This document shows positions 7,567 through 15,776 of a stretch of 64,000 nt of DNA, piece by piece. Each line of letters opens with the position of its first letter. Position 1 is the first letter of the stretch. The stretch comes from an uncultured Eubacteriales bacterium (GTDB lineage Bacteria > Bacillota > Clostridia > Christensenellales > Aristaeellaceae): the NCBI GenBank assembly GCA_900542445.1, contig UQNN01000004.1:1-64000 (forward strand), given 5' to 3'. A program made the translations under genes and the position numbers. Below the pieces are notes generated by a model, which had not been told where the DNA came from, ran no database searches, and saw nothing but the letters and a program-made list of their open reading frames with translations.

Positions 7567-7785
7567 TTACGCGTTGATTTCGGAAATGGAAAAGACGAAC
7601 GGGCGCGAAAAAGGCAGACGGCTCTGGCGGACGACGATTTTGGAATCCGTCACGGTGACCGCGAGCTGAACGGGTTTTCCGCGCTTTTGGGCGACGAACA
7701 GAGAAGTCGGCCCGTCGGACGGCAGATGGCCCGCTGCCTTGGCGCGGGAGAGCAGGTCGAGCACCTGCTGGCGAGTGAGTTTCAT
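7567..7785 (-). CDS. Conserved hypothetical small protein upstream of the alcohol dehydrogenase
   Basis: 72 residues (starts MKLTRQQVLDLL, ends FSISEINA). The start at 7785 is set by a perfect AGGAGG eight bases upstream; the in-frame longer form lacks a site. It has a helical N-terminus (QVLDLLSRAKAAGHLP) and a beta-rich, basic C-terminal part. No motif was recognised. Cotranscription with the dehydrogenase is likely from the 26-base gap. Confidence 0.6.
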   Translation of the reverse strand: MKLTRQQVLDLLSRAKAAGHLPSDGPTSLFVAQKRGKPVQLAVTVTDSKIVVRQSRLPFSRPFVFSISEINA

Positions 7786-7902
7786 AGACAACCTCCTAAG
7801 ACCCATACATTGCGAACATTTCGATGGTTTCATGCGTTTTCCTGCCGAACGGGATTGATTTTTTTCGACGATTCAAGTATGATGGGGGACGATGGGGACG
7901 AT

Positions 7903-8070
7903 TGAGGCTCCGCCTCAAACTCCGCCAGCAACCTGAGGTTTCTGGACTTCCCATTTTTCATTTATCGCTTTGCGATAAATAAATGGAAAAGATTCGGTCT
8001 ATAAGCGCGAAGCGAAGAAGGGAGTCTGAGGGACTTGTCCCTCAGGCGGGTTTGGGCGGCAGCCCGAAAG
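7903..8070 (+). repeat. Dispersed palindromic intergenic repeat, family A (copy 1)
   Basis: A string of short palindromes: GAGGCTCCGCCTC, a TTTATCGC/GCGATAAA hairpin (about 7968-7980), CTGAGGGACTTGTCCCTCAG, and GGGCGGCAGCCC. The segment 8022-8067 recurs almost unchanged, inverted, at 21344-21395. It fills the gap before the malic enzyme gene; no gene is seen in it. Confidence 0.7.
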
Positions 8071-8084
8071 AAAGGATGCTTTTG

Positions 8085-9257
8085 ATGGATATCAGGCAGG
8101 AAGCACTGAAAAAGCACTATGAATGGAAGGGTAAGCTGGAAATCGCGCCGCGAACCCATGTCACCAACAGCGAAGAACTCTCGCTCGCATACACGCCGGG
8201 CGTGGCCGAGCCGTGTCTCGCGATTCGCGATGATTACGAAAAGAGCTATCTGCTCACGCGGCGGGCGAACATGGTCGCCGTGATTACGGATGGCTCGGCG
8301 ATCCTCGGCCTGGGCGACATCGGCCCGGAGGCGGGCATGCCGGTGATGGAAGGCAAATGCGTGCTGTTCAAGGAATTCGCGGGCGTGGACGCGTTCCCGC
8401 TGTGCGTGCGCACGAAGGACGTGGACGAGCTGGTGCGAACCATCTACCTGATTTCCGGCAGTTTTGGCGGCATCAATCTGGAAGATATCGCCGCGCCGCG
8501 CTGCTTTGAGGTGGAGCGCAAGCTGAAGGAAATCTGCGACATTCCCGTCTTCCACGACGACCAGCACGGGACGGCGGTTGTCGTTGCGGCGGCGCTGCTC
8601 AACGCGCTGAAAGTTGTCGGCAAGACGATGGAGACGGCAAAGGTGGTCATCAACGGCGCGGGAAGCGCGGGCGTGGCCATCGGCAAGCATTTGATGAACC
8701 TCGGCGTAAAAGATCTGATTATGGTGGATCGGTTCGGCATCATCTGTGAGGGCATGGAGGGGCTGAACCCCGCGCACGAAGAGATGAGCCGCAAGACGAA
8801 CCCGCGCCATATCACCGGCACGCTGGCCGACGCGATGCGCGGGGCGGATGTGTTCATCGGCGTGAGCGCGCCGGGCGTGGTGACGCGCGAGATGGTCGCG
8901 AGCATGAACGAGGGCGCGTGCGTGTTCCCGATGGCGAACCCCGTGCCGGAAATTCATCCGGATGAAGCGCTGGCGGCGGGCGCGGCCGTCGTCGGAAGCG
9001 GAAGAAGCGATTATAAGAACCAGATCAATAACGTGCTCGCTTTCCCCGGCACTTTCCGCGGCGCGCTGGACTGCCGCGCGAAGGATATCAACGAGGCGAT
9101 GAAAGTTGCGGCCAGCTACGCGATTGCGAATCTGGTTGCCGACGACGAGCTGAGCGCGGATTATATCATCCCCAAGGCGTTTGATAAGCGCGTCGGCCAG
9201 GCTGTTGCCGAAGCTGTGGCGAAGGCGGCAAGGGAAACGGGCGTGGCGCGGATTTGA
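8085..9257 (+). CDS. NAD(P)-dependent malic enzyme
   Basis: 390 residues, the size of short bacterial malic enzymes. ATG 8085 has AAAGG nine bases upstream and is preferred over ATG 8076. Visible motifs are the N-terminal SLAYTPGVAEPC with the catalytic Tyr, the metal-binding NLEDIAAPRCFEVE, HDDQHGTAVV, and the Rossmann loop NGAGSAGVAIGKHL. It converts malate to pyruvate and CO2 with reduction of NAD(P)+. With the TRAP importer and fumarate-reductase-like genes elsewhere in the window it may serve C4-acid use. It is monocistronic and flanked by repeats. Confidence 0.92.
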   Translation: MDIRQEALKKHYEWKGKLEIAPRTHVTNSEELSLAYTPGVAEPCLAIRDDYEKSYLLTRRANMVAVITDGSAILGLGDIGPEAGMPVMEGKCVLFKEFAGVDAFPLCVRTKDVDELVRTIYLISGSFGGINLEDIAAPRCFEVERKLKEICDIPVFHDDQHGTAVVVAAALLNALKVVGKTMETAKVVINGAGSAGVAIGKHLMNLGVKDLIMVDRFGIICEGMEGLNPAHEEMSRKTNPRHITGTLADAMRGADVFIGVSAPGVVTREMVASMNEGACVFPMANPVPEIHPDEALAAGAAVVGSGRSDYKNQINNVLAFPGTFRGALDCRAKDINEAMKVAASYAIANLVADDELSADYIIPKAFDKRVGQAVAEAVAKAARETGVARI

Positions 9258-9322
9258 CGCGCGGCCGCGGCTGGAGAAAAACGGACGGAATTTGACCTAC
9301 TTTGTTTTTTCTCCCGAAATCC

Positions 9323-9351
9323 TTGTTTTTTCCCGAAAAACGGTGTACAAT
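9323..9351 (+). promoter_or_regulatory. Putative promoter for the CobW pair
   Basis: TTGTTT (9323-9328), 17-bp spacer, TACAAT (9346-9351). It would give a leader of about 370 bases before the first CobW gene, most of it family A repeat. No Zur-type palindrome was seen nearby. Confidence 0.5.
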
Positions 9352-9541
9352 ATGCCTTTGGAATCGGGCGGACTGCGCGGATGCGCCGCATCGGTGTGAA
9401 CGGATGCGCGTAAACAGATGTGTGATCTGTATAAGAGGACGCACGATGCGCGCCCCTACAACGCTGCTCGAATCTGCCAACAGGGAGAAATGTCCCACAC
9501 CTTATCAATCCGCCAGTAAACGGCTTGCGCAGCAAGCCGTG

Positions 9542-9690
9542 AAGTGGGAGTTCCAAGAACCTCAGGTTCTTGGCAGGGATCGGAGCCACGCACCCGCTGT
9601 GCGGGATTCAGCGGGGCGAAGATCGGAAATCGCAAGGAGCCGAAGGCGACTATGCGAGTTTCCCGGATTTGGGACGGAGTCCCAAGCGTA
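9542..9690 (+). repeat. Dispersed palindromic repeat, family A (copy 2)
   Basis: Contains CCAAGAACCTCAGGTTCTTGG and the block GGAAATCGCAAGGAGC ... ACTATGCGAGTTTCCCGGA, ending in GGGACGGAGTCCC. The middle block is shared with 16040-16090 (inverted) and 25495-25545. Together with the promoter upstream it accounts for the 475-base gap between malic enzyme and the first CobW gene; no coding sequence is seen. Confidence 0.75.
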
Positions 9691-9732
9691 CCCTCGTAAC
9701 CCCAAACGTAAACCCATAAGGAGATGCTTACC

Positions 9733-10932
9733 ATGACGAAAATTGATATTTTTTCCGGCTTCCTCGGCGCGGGTAAAACGACGCTGATTAAGAAGCTGCT
9801 TAAAGAGGCGCTTTCCGGCGAGAAAGTCGTCCTCATTGAAAACGAGTTCGGCGAAATCGGTATCGACGGCGGCTTCATGAAGGAAGCCGGTATTCAGGTG
9901 ACGGAGATGAACTCCGGCTGCATCTGCTGCTCGCTGGTGGGCGACTTTGGCAAGGCGCTCCGTCAGGTTATCGACCAGTATCATCCGGATCGCATCCTCA
10001 TCGAGCCGAGCGGCGTCGGCAAGCTCTCCGACGTCATCCGCGCCGTCGAGGGCGTGGAGAAGGATATCCCGGAAGCCGAGATGGGCAGCTTTGTGACCGT
10101 CGCGGATGCGGGCAAGTGCCGCATGTACGTCAAGAACTTCGGCGAATTCTTCCTCAACCAGATTGAATACGCCGGCACCATCCTGCTCAGCCGCACGCAG
10201 GGCATGAGCCAGGAGAAGCTGGAGGCCGTCGTCGCGCTGCTGCGTGAGCACAACGCCAAGGCGCGCATCATCACCACCCCGTGGGATGAGATCAGCGGCG
10301 AAACCATCCTTGCGGCGATGCAGGACGATCACGATCTCGCGGCGGATATGCTGGCGACGGTGATGGCCGAGCATCACGACGACGATGACGACGACGAATG
10401 CTGCCACCATCATCACCATGACCACGACGATGATGACGACGAATGCTGCCACCATCATCATCACCATGACCACGACGACGATGATGAGGACGAGCATGAG
10501 CATCATCACCACGACCATGACGATGATGATGAGGACGAGCATGAGCATCATCACCATGACCACGAGGATGAGGAGCACGAGCACCATCATCATTATGATG
10601 AGAACGGCGTGTGCAGCTGCGGCCATCATCATCACCACCATCACGGCCACGACGCGGACGAGGTGTTCGTCTCCTGGGGCACGGAGACGGTGCGCAAGTT
10701 CGGCGAGGACGAGCTTTCCGCCATGCTCTCTCAGCTGGACGGCGGCGAATACGGCCTTGTGCTGCGCGCGAAGGGCATCGTTCCCTGCACCGACGGCGGC
10801 TGGATTCACTTTGACTACACGCCGGGTGAGCAGAACATCCGCAAGGGTCCGGCGGACTACACTGGCCGCCTGTGCGTGATCGGCAGCAAGCTCGTGGACG
10901 AGAAGCTGGCGAAGCTCTTCGGCGTTGCCTGA
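9733..10932 (+). CDS. CobW/ZNG-family metallochaperone GTPase with His/Asp-rich loop
   Basis: 399 residues; ATG 9733 has AAGGAG nine bases upstream. Walker A is GFLGAGKTT (9-17) and the family metal motif is SGCICC (Cys63, 65, 66). Residues ~214-306 are an extreme metal-binding insert of four imperfect units (ECC or EHE, then HHHHH, DH and a DDDDE run) plus a CSCGHHHHHHHGH tail. A CobW C-terminal domain follows (TETVRKFGEDELSAML to the end). Family knowledge: these G3E GTPases hand zinc (sometimes cobalt) to client enzymes in the cytosol. The insert would buffer several metal ions. The next gene, 13 bases on, is a second member of the family. Confidence 0.88.
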   Translation: MTKIDIFSGFLGAGKTTLIKKLLKEALSGEKVVLIENEFGEIGIDGGFMKEAGIQVTEMNSGCICCSLVGDFGKALRQVIDQYHPDRILIEPSGVGKLSDVIRAVEGVEKDIPEAEMGSFVTVADAGKCRMYVKNFGEFFLNQIEYAGTILLSRTQGMSQEKLEAVVALLREHNAKARIITTPWDEISGETILAAMQDDHDLAADMLATVMAEHHDDDDDDECCHHHHHDHDDDDDECCHHHHHHDHDDDDEDEHEHHHHDHDDDDEDEHEHHHHDHEDEEHEHHHHYDENGVCSCGHHHHHHHGHDADEVFVSWGTETVRKFGEDELSAMLSQLDGGEYGLVLRAKGIVPCTDGGWIHFDYTPGEQNIRKGPADYTGRLCVIGSKLVDEKLAKLFGVA

Positions 10933-10945
10933 TCGGAGGAACGAG

Positions 10946-11890
10946 ATGGCCATTCCGGTTTACATGTTTGCCGGTTTCCTGGAAAGCGGCAAGACTTCCT
11001 TTATCGCCAGCGTGCTTCAAGATCCCGGATTCACGCGCGACGAAAACACGCTGATCATCCAGTGCGAAGAGGGCGAGACGGAATACGAACCCGATATGCT
11101 CAAGAAGACGCACAGCGTCGTGGAGTGCATCGAGGACGAGGACGAATACAACGGCGATACGCTGCGCGCGTTTGTGCGCAAGCATCATCCCGACCGCGTG
11201 ATTATCGAGATGAACGGCATGTGGGATCTCGACGCGGCGATCGAGCGCACGCCCAAAGTGCTGGAAATCTATCAGATCATCACGACGGTGAACGCCGAGA
11301 CGTTTGACCTGTACGCCAAGAACATGGGTCAGCGGATGCTTCAGCACATCACGGATGCGGACATGGTGGTGTTTAACCGCGCGACGGAGGAAACACGCCA
11401 GCTCATCCGCGACCGCAATGTGCGCAGCATGAACCCGCAGGCGTCGCTCTACTTCGAGAACGACGACGGAACGAGCGAGGATTACGGCGCGGGTATGCCG
11501 CCGCCCTATGACATGGACGCCCCGGTCGTCGAGATTGAGGATTATCAGTTCGGTATCTTCTATCTGGATGCGTCCGAAAACCCGGAGAACTACGACGGCA
11601 AGACCGTGCGGTTTAAGGGTTACATCTACCGCGGCCGCAACATCGGCAAGGACGAATATGTGCCGGGCCGCATGGGCATGGTCTGCTGCGCGGAGGACGT
11701 GCGGTTTGTCGGCTTCATTGCCAAGGCGAACGGACTGCCGATTCCTCAGCCGAAGACCTGGCAGATGATCACCGCCGAGGTGAAAGCCGAGGAGCGCACG
11801 CAGTACAAGGGCGTCGGCCCGGTGCTCTACGTCACCAAGCTGGAGCCTTGCGAGCCGCCAAAGGAAGAAGTCGTTACGTTTAACCAATAA
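10946..11890 (+). CDS. CobW-like GTPase fused to a TIGR03943-like C-terminal domain
   Basis: 314 residues; ATG 10946, GGAGGA five bases upstream. The N-terminal half is a G3E P-loop GTPase (FAGFLESGKTSFI, 7-19; VIIEMNGMWDL) but has no CxCC metal motif. Residues ~195-305 (ENPENYDGKTVRFKGYIYRG, then PGRMGMVCCAEDVRFVGFIA) resemble the C-terminal domain of TIGR03943/DUF1980 (YcgQ) proteins, which elsewhere are separate genes next to COG0701 permeases and CobW proteins in zinc-related clusters. The fusion suggests a role in metal supply together with the preceding gene. The domain match is from memory of the family pattern. Confidence 0.72.
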   Translation: MAIPVYMFAGFLESGKTSFIASVLQDPGFTRDENTLIIQCEEGETEYEPDMLKKTHSVVECIEDEDEYNGDTLRAFVRKHHPDRVIIEMNGMWDLDAAIERTPKVLEIYQIITTVNAETFDLYAKNMGQRMLQHITDADMVVFNRATEETRQLIRDRNVRSMNPQASLYFENDDGTSEDYGAGMPPPYDMDAPVVEIEDYQFGIFYLDASENPENYDGKTVRFKGYIYRGRNIGKDEYVPGRMGMVCCAEDVRFVGFIAKANGLPIPQPKTWQMITAEVKAEERTQYKGVGPVLYVTKLEPCEPPKEEVVTFNQ

Positions 11891-11923
11891 CAATTTCCTC
11901 TTTCCTTTTGAATGGTTTTATGC

Positions 11924-11929
11924 TATAAT
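11924..11929 (+). promoter_or_regulatory. Extended -10 promoter for the riboswitch-ecf unit
   Basis: ATGCTATAAT gives an extended -10 (TGnTATAAT) about 6 bases before the FMN riboswitch. No good -35 is seen at 17 bp, which is usual for extended -10 promoters. Confidence 0.55.
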
Positions 11930-11934
11930 CGATT

Positions 11935-12049
11935 CGTCTTCAGGGCGGGGCGAAATTCCCGACCGGCGGTAGAGTCCGCGACGGGCCGAAATGGCTTGTG
12001 ATTCGGCGAAATTCCGAAACCGACAGTATAGTCTGGATGGAAGAAGACG
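11935..12049 (+). ncRNA. FMN riboswitch (RFN element)
   Basis: Closing stem P1 is CGTCTTC (11935-11941) with GAAGACG (12043-12049). Signature blocks are AGGGCGGGGCGAAATTCCC, GACCGGCGGTAGAGTCCGCG, GGCGAAATTCCGAAACCGAC and AGTATAGTCTGGATGGAAGA. It binds FMN and normally shuts off riboflavin synthesis or uptake genes when FMN is high. Here the downstream genes are the ECF energising module, not ribU or ribDEAH. Confidence 0.95.
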
Positions 12050-12071
12050 GCAAAGATTTTGCTATGCTTTC

Positions 12072-12110
12072 ACAGCGCCCAAGGACATGTTCTTTGGACG
12101 CTGTTTTTTT
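12072..12110 (+). terminator. Riboswitch-controlled terminator
   Basis: ACAGCGCCCAAGGACATGTT / TTGGACGCTGT hairpin followed by seven T residues, 23 bases after the FMN aptamer and just before the ecfA1 ribosome site. It is the expected expression platform. Confidence 0.85.
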
Positions 12111-12128
12111 AATTGGAGGAATCAATCG

Positions 12129-12980
12129 GTGACAAATGTTGAGGAAAACCGCATTATCGCCAGCAATCTGTGCTACTGCTATCCGGAAGCGCAGAAAAAC
12201 GCGGTGGATGATGTGAGCATGCGCGTGAAGAAGGGCGAGTTTCTGGCGATTCTCGGCCACAATGGCAGCGGCAAATCGACGCTGGCTAAGCTCTTTAACG
12301 CGCTGTATGTGCCGGGGAGCGGCACGGTTTGGGTCTGTGGCATGGATACGAAGGACGACGACCTCGTTTTCGATATCCGTCAGCACGCGGGCATGGTTTT
12401 CCAGAACCCGGACAACCAGATTGTCGCGACGGTTGTGGAAGAGGATGTGGCTTTCGGCCTTGAGAACAACGGCGTGCCGCCCAAGGAAATCCGCGTGCGT
12501 ATCGACGAGGCGCTGGAAGCCGTCGGCATGACGAAATACGCCAAGAAAGCGCCGCACATGCTTTCCGGCGGCCAGAAACAGCGCGTCGCCATCGCGGGCG
12601 TGCTGGCGATGAAGCCGGACGTGATTATCCTCGATGAATCGACGGCGATGCTCGATCCCAGCGGACGGTGCGAGGTGATGAACACCGTGCACCGGCTGAA
12701 CGAGGAAGAGGGCATCAGCGTCGTGATCATCACGCACTACATGAGCGAAGCCGCAACGGCCGATTACATGATCGTGATGGACGACGGCAAGATCGCGTTG
12801 AGCGGTACGCCGCGCGAGGTCTTTACCAAGGTGGACAAAGTGCGCGCGCTGGGGCTTGACGTGCCGCCGATGACCGATCTGGCGCACAGCCTGAGACAGG
12901 ACGGCGTGGACGTGCGCGCGGACGTGCTGACCGTGGACGAGATGGTGGAGGAAGTATGTCGATTGTCATCGAACATCTGA
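12129..12980 (+). CDS. ecfA1: ECF transporter ATPase EcfA1
   Basis: 283 residues from GTG 12129 with GGAGGA eight bases upstream; longer frames would run through the riboswitch. Walker A GHNGSGKST, Q-loop FQNPDNQ, signature LSGGQKQRVAIA and Walker B VIILDES are intact. The EcfA-type C-terminal extension (GLDVPPMTDLAHSLRQDG) is present. It pairs with EcfA2 to power EcfT and a substrate-binding S component that takes up vitamins. It overlaps ecfA2 by 25 bases. Expression is under the FMN riboswitch. Confidence 0.93.
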   Translation: MTNVEENRIIASNLCYCYPEAQKNAVDDVSMRVKKGEFLAILGHNGSGKSTLAKLFNALYVPGSGTVWVCGMDTKDDDLVFDIRQHAGMVFQNPDNQIVATVVEEDVAFGLENNGVPPKEIRVRIDEALEAVGMTKYAKKAPHMLSGGQKQRVAIAGVLAMKPDVIILDESTAMLDPSGRCEVMNTVHRLNEEEGISVVIITHYMSEAATADYMIVMDDGKIALSGTPREVFTKVDKVRALGLDVPPMTDLAHSLRQDGVDVRADVLTVDEMVEEVCRLSSNI

Positions 12981-13822
12981 ATTACGTATACATGCAGGGC
13001 GGGCCGTATGAGACAAAGGCGCTGGACGACGTGAGCCTGACGATTCACGACGGCGAGTTTGTCGGCCTCATTGGCCACACCGGCAGCGGCAAATCCACGC
13101 TGGTGCAGCACCTCAACGGTCTGATTTTGCCCACGAGCGGCCGAATCACCGTGGACGGCATGGATTTGGCGGACAAGAACACGGACAAGCGCGCCATCCG
13201 CCGCCGCGTCGGGCTGGTCTTCCAGTATCCGGAAAACCAGCTGTTTGAAGAGACGGTCGCCAAGGATATCGCCTTCGGCCCGAAGAACCTCGGACTGGAC
13301 GAGGCGGAAATCGACCGTCGCGTGCGCACGGCGATGCGCCGCGTTGCGCTGGATTACGACAAGCTTTCTCAGCGTTCGGTGTTTGAGCTTTCCGGCGGCC
13401 AGATGCGCCGCGTGGCGATCGCGGGCGTTTTGGCGATGGAGCCGCAGACGCTGGTGCTGGACGAGCCTTGCGCGGGCCTCGATCCGAAGGGACGCGAGGA
13501 GATTTTGGGGCTGATCAGCGACCTGCACCGGGAATCCGGCGCAACCATCGTGATGGTCAGCCACTCGATGGACGACGTGGCGGCGCTGGCCGAGCGCGTC
13601 ATCGTGATGAATCACGGCAAGGTGGCGATGGACGGCGCGCCGCGCGAGGTTTTTTCACGGGGCGAAGAACTGCGCGCCATCGGGCTGGATGTGCCGCAGG
13701 CCGTCGAGCTGGCGCAGAAGCTGCGCGAAAAGGGTTTTGATGTGCCGGAGGGCATTTACAAGATCGAAGAAGTCCGCGCGGCGGTTGAAGCCATCGTGGG
13801 GAAGGGAGGCCGCCATGCTTAA
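12956..13822 (+). CDS. ecfA2: ECF transporter ATPase EcfA2
   Basis: 288 residues, ATG 12956 inside the end of ecfA1 with GAGGAAG just upstream. Walker A GHTGSGKST, FQYPENQLFEETV, LSGGQMRRVAIA and LVLDEPCAGLDP are all present, with the C-terminal EcfA2-type region (GLDVPQAVELAQKLREKG). It forms the heterodimeric motor with EcfA1. The overlap with ecfT (8 bases) indicates translational coupling. Confidence 0.93.
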   Translation: MSIVIEHLNYVYMQGGPYETKALDDVSLTIHDGEFVGLIGHTGSGKSTLVQHLNGLILPTSGRITVDGMDLADKNTDKRAIRRRVGLVFQYPENQLFEETVAKDIAFGPKNLGLDEAEIDRRVRTAMRRVALDYDKLSQRSVFELSGGQMRRVAIAGVLAMEPQTLVLDEPCAGLDPKGREEILGLISDLHRESGATIVMVSHSMDDVAALAERVIVMNHGKVAMDGAPREVFSRGEELRAIGLDVPQAVELAQKLREKGFDVPEGIYKIEEVRAAVEAIVGKGGRHA

Positions 13823-14621
13823 CGACATCACGCTGGGCCAGTATTTCCCCGGCAATTCTCCGATTCACCGGATGGACCCGCGCATGAAGCTGATTTTGAC
13901 GATTCTCTACATCGTGGGCGTGTTCATCGTGGCGAACCTGCCCGGATACGCGATTGCGCTGGCGTTTCTCTACATCGTGGTGCGCGTTTCCGGCATCAAG
14001 TTTTCATATCTGGCGAAGGGCGTGAAGCCGCTTCGATTTATCATCATCTTCACGTTCATTCTGAACCTGTTCTTCGTGCAGGGCGAAACGCCGATTTTCA
14101 CGCTGGGCTTTTTCACGCTGACGAAGGAAGCGCTGAACAACGCGATTTATTTCGCGCTGCGCCTGATTTTCCTGGTGATGGGCACGTCGGTGCTGACGCT
14201 GACGACCAGCCCAGTGCAGCTGACGGACGGCCTTGAACGCATCATGCACCCGTTGGAGAAGATTCACTTCCCGGCGCACGAGCTGGCGATGATGATGACC
14301 ATCGCGCTGCGTTTTATTCCGACGCTGCTGGAAGAGACGGACAAGATCCAGAAAGCGCAGATGGCGCGCGGCGCGGACTTTGAAAGCGGCAACCTGATTG
14401 CCCGCGCCAAGGCGATGATTCCGCTGCTGGTGCCGCTGTTCGTCAGTTCCTTCCGCCGCGCCAACGAATTGGCCATGGCGATGGAGGCGCGCTGCTACCG
14501 AGGCGGCGACAAACGCACCCGCCTGCGCGAGCTGAAATACACAAAGCTCGACCTCTACGGCGCGCTCGCCGTGGCGGCGTTCCTCGTTATCATCGTGGCG
14601 GAGGGCAGGCTGCTTGGATGA
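13815..14621 (+). CDS. ecfT: ECF transporter transmembrane subunit EcfT
   Basis: 268 residues; ATG 13815 with GGGAGG upstream. There are several membrane helices in the first 190 residues and the last ~25. The two cytosolic Ala-Arg-Gly-type coupling motifs are visible as MARGADFESG and EARCYRGG. It joins the ATPases to interchangeable S components. No S-component gene lies in this operon, so the module probably serves S proteins encoded elsewhere (group II arrangement). Confidence 0.92.
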   Translation: MLNDITLGQYFPGNSPIHRMDPRMKLILTILYIVGVFIVANLPGYAIALAFLYIVVRVSGIKFSYLAKGVKPLRFIIIFTFILNLFFVQGETPIFTLGFFTLTKEALNNAIYFALRLIFLVMGTSVLTLTTSPVQLTDGLERIMHPLEKIHFPAHELAMMMTIALRFIPTLLEETDKIQKAQMARGADFESGNLIARAKAMIPLLVPLFVSSFRRANELAMAMEARCYRGGDKRTRLRELKYTKLDLYGALAVAAFLVIIVAEGRLLG

Positions 14622-15447
14622 GCTGAAGCTGACGAGCCATCACATCCCCAGTTCGGCGGATCACCCGCCGGAAGGGCAGAAGCGCTTTAAACTGGTCATC
14701 GAGTACGACGGAACGGCATACAGCGGCTGGCAGAGGCAGATCAACGGTCCCAGCGTGCAGCAGACGCTGGAAGAAGCGCTGGCCCGGCTGACGGGCGAGA
14801 AGATCGGCGTGGTCGGCTCAAGCCGGACGGACGCGGGCGTTCACGCCTACGGCCTGTGCGCGCACTTTGACAGCGCAACACGCGTGCCGCCCGAAAAAAT
14901 CTGCTTTGCGCTCAACACGATGCTGCCGCCGGATATCCGCATTCGAGATAGCATGCTTGCGCCGGAAGGATTTCACGCGCGGTTTTCCACGTGCGGCAAG
15001 GTCTATCGATATACATTCTGCAATGCGCGGCATGCCTGCGCCATCGGCAGGCAATATAAGGCACATGCGCCCATGCCGATGGACGAGGAATTGATGTGCA
15101 AAGAGGCGCAGAGTCTCTGCGGGAAGCATGATTTCGCGGCGTTCGCGGCAAGCGGAAGCGTTGCCAAAAGCACCGTGCGCACGATTTACCGCGCGGAGGT
15201 GAGGCGGCAGGGTGAAGACGTGGTTTTTACCGTGCTGGGCGACGGATTTCTCTATAACATGGTGCGCATTATCGCGGGCACGTTGATGGAGGTCGGCACG
15301 GGCAAACGCGCGCCGGGCTGCATCGCGCGCGCGATTTCAACCGGAGACCGCTTGCAGCTGGGACAGACTGCGCCTGCCTGCGGACTGGCGCTGATGCGCG
15401 TGCTTTATGACGGCGACGAGCAAAAAGCGCTGGGATATTTTGAATGA
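14614..15447 (+). CDS. truA: tRNA pseudouridine(38-40) synthase TruA
   Basis: 277 residues from TTG 14614, overlapping the ecfT stop by 8 bases; GAGGGCAGG lies just upstream. The homologous part begins near residue 24 (KRFKLVIEYDGTAYSGWQRQ). The catalytic Asp lies in SSRTDAGVHAYG, and the FLYNMVRIIAGTLMEVG block is conserved. It isomerises uridines 38-40 in the tRNA anticodon arm. The ecfA1-ecfA2-ecfT-truA order is ancestral in Firmicutes, so its place behind an FMN riboswitch is a result of context. The unusual TTG start fits coupling to ecfT. Confidence 0.92.
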   Translation: MDELKLTSHHIPSSADHPPEGQKRFKLVIEYDGTAYSGWQRQINGPSVQQTLEEALARLTGEKIGVVGSSRTDAGVHAYGLCAHFDSATRVPPEKICFALNTMLPPDIRIRDSMLAPEGFHARFSTCGKVYRYTFCNARHACAIGRQYKAHAPMPMDEELMCKEAQSLCGKHDFAAFAASGSVAKSTVRTIYRAEVRRQGEDVVFTVLGDGFLYNMVRIIAGTLMEVGTGKRAPGCIARAISTGDRLQLGQTAPACGLALMRVLYDGDEQKALGYFE

Positions 15448-15459
15448 GAGACAAGCTGA

Positions 15460-15486
15460 CCTCCCCGATTGCGGGGAGGTTTTTTG
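15460..15486 (+). terminator. Terminator of the ecf-truA operon
   Basis: CCTCCCC GATT GCGGGGAGG hairpin followed by TTTTTT, 12 bases after the truA stop. Confidence 0.88.
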
Positions 15487-15558
15487 AAATCCAAGAACCC
15501 GGATGACGGACGCGCGATGCGCGCCTCTGCATGGATTTTGTTGGCGTTCATACGAATT

Positions 15559-15617
15559 TCAAAGCGGGAGGTGCAGAAACCTCAGGTTTCTGCCGGGGTT
15601 TGGGGAAGAGTCTCAAG
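15559..15617 (+). repeat. Dispersed palindromic repeat, family A (copy 3, short)
   Basis: GGTGCAGAAACCTCAGGTTTCTGCCGGGGTTTGGGG (two overlapping parts) followed by a GAAGAGTCTC segment. It is the same core palindrome as in copies 2 and 8. The rest of 15487-15770 contains only a promoter for the next gene. Confidence 0.65.
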
Positions 15618-15635
15618 CCGTTCTCGCCTAAAAAC

Positions 15636-15664
15636 TTGACGATTGCCGTGGGCTGCGTTATTAT
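15636..15664 (+). promoter_or_regulatory. Putative vegetative-type promoter upstream of spoIIID
   Basis: TTGACG (15636-15641), 17-bp spacer, TATTAT (15659-15664). In Bacillus, spoIIID is transcribed by sigma-E; a sigma-E site could not be defined by eye. Confidence 0.4.
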
Positions 15665-15776
15665 AATAAAGTTATGAACGCTGCTGCCGCGAAGATACGC
15701 GAACGGTTGCAAGGGAAAAAAACAGCATCCCCGCATAGGATAGCCCGGAATAGCGAGACTGTCTGGGGGGATGCGC

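Noticed and set aside
6344..7669. 441-residue plus-strand open frame
   Set aside because: Antisense to the iron alcohol dehydrogenase, all of whose metal ligands are in the minus-strand frame.
9352..9732. Riboswitch in the long leader of the CobW pair
   Set aside because: Most of the leader is a family A repeat; no known aptamer motif, and no Zur box could be seen.
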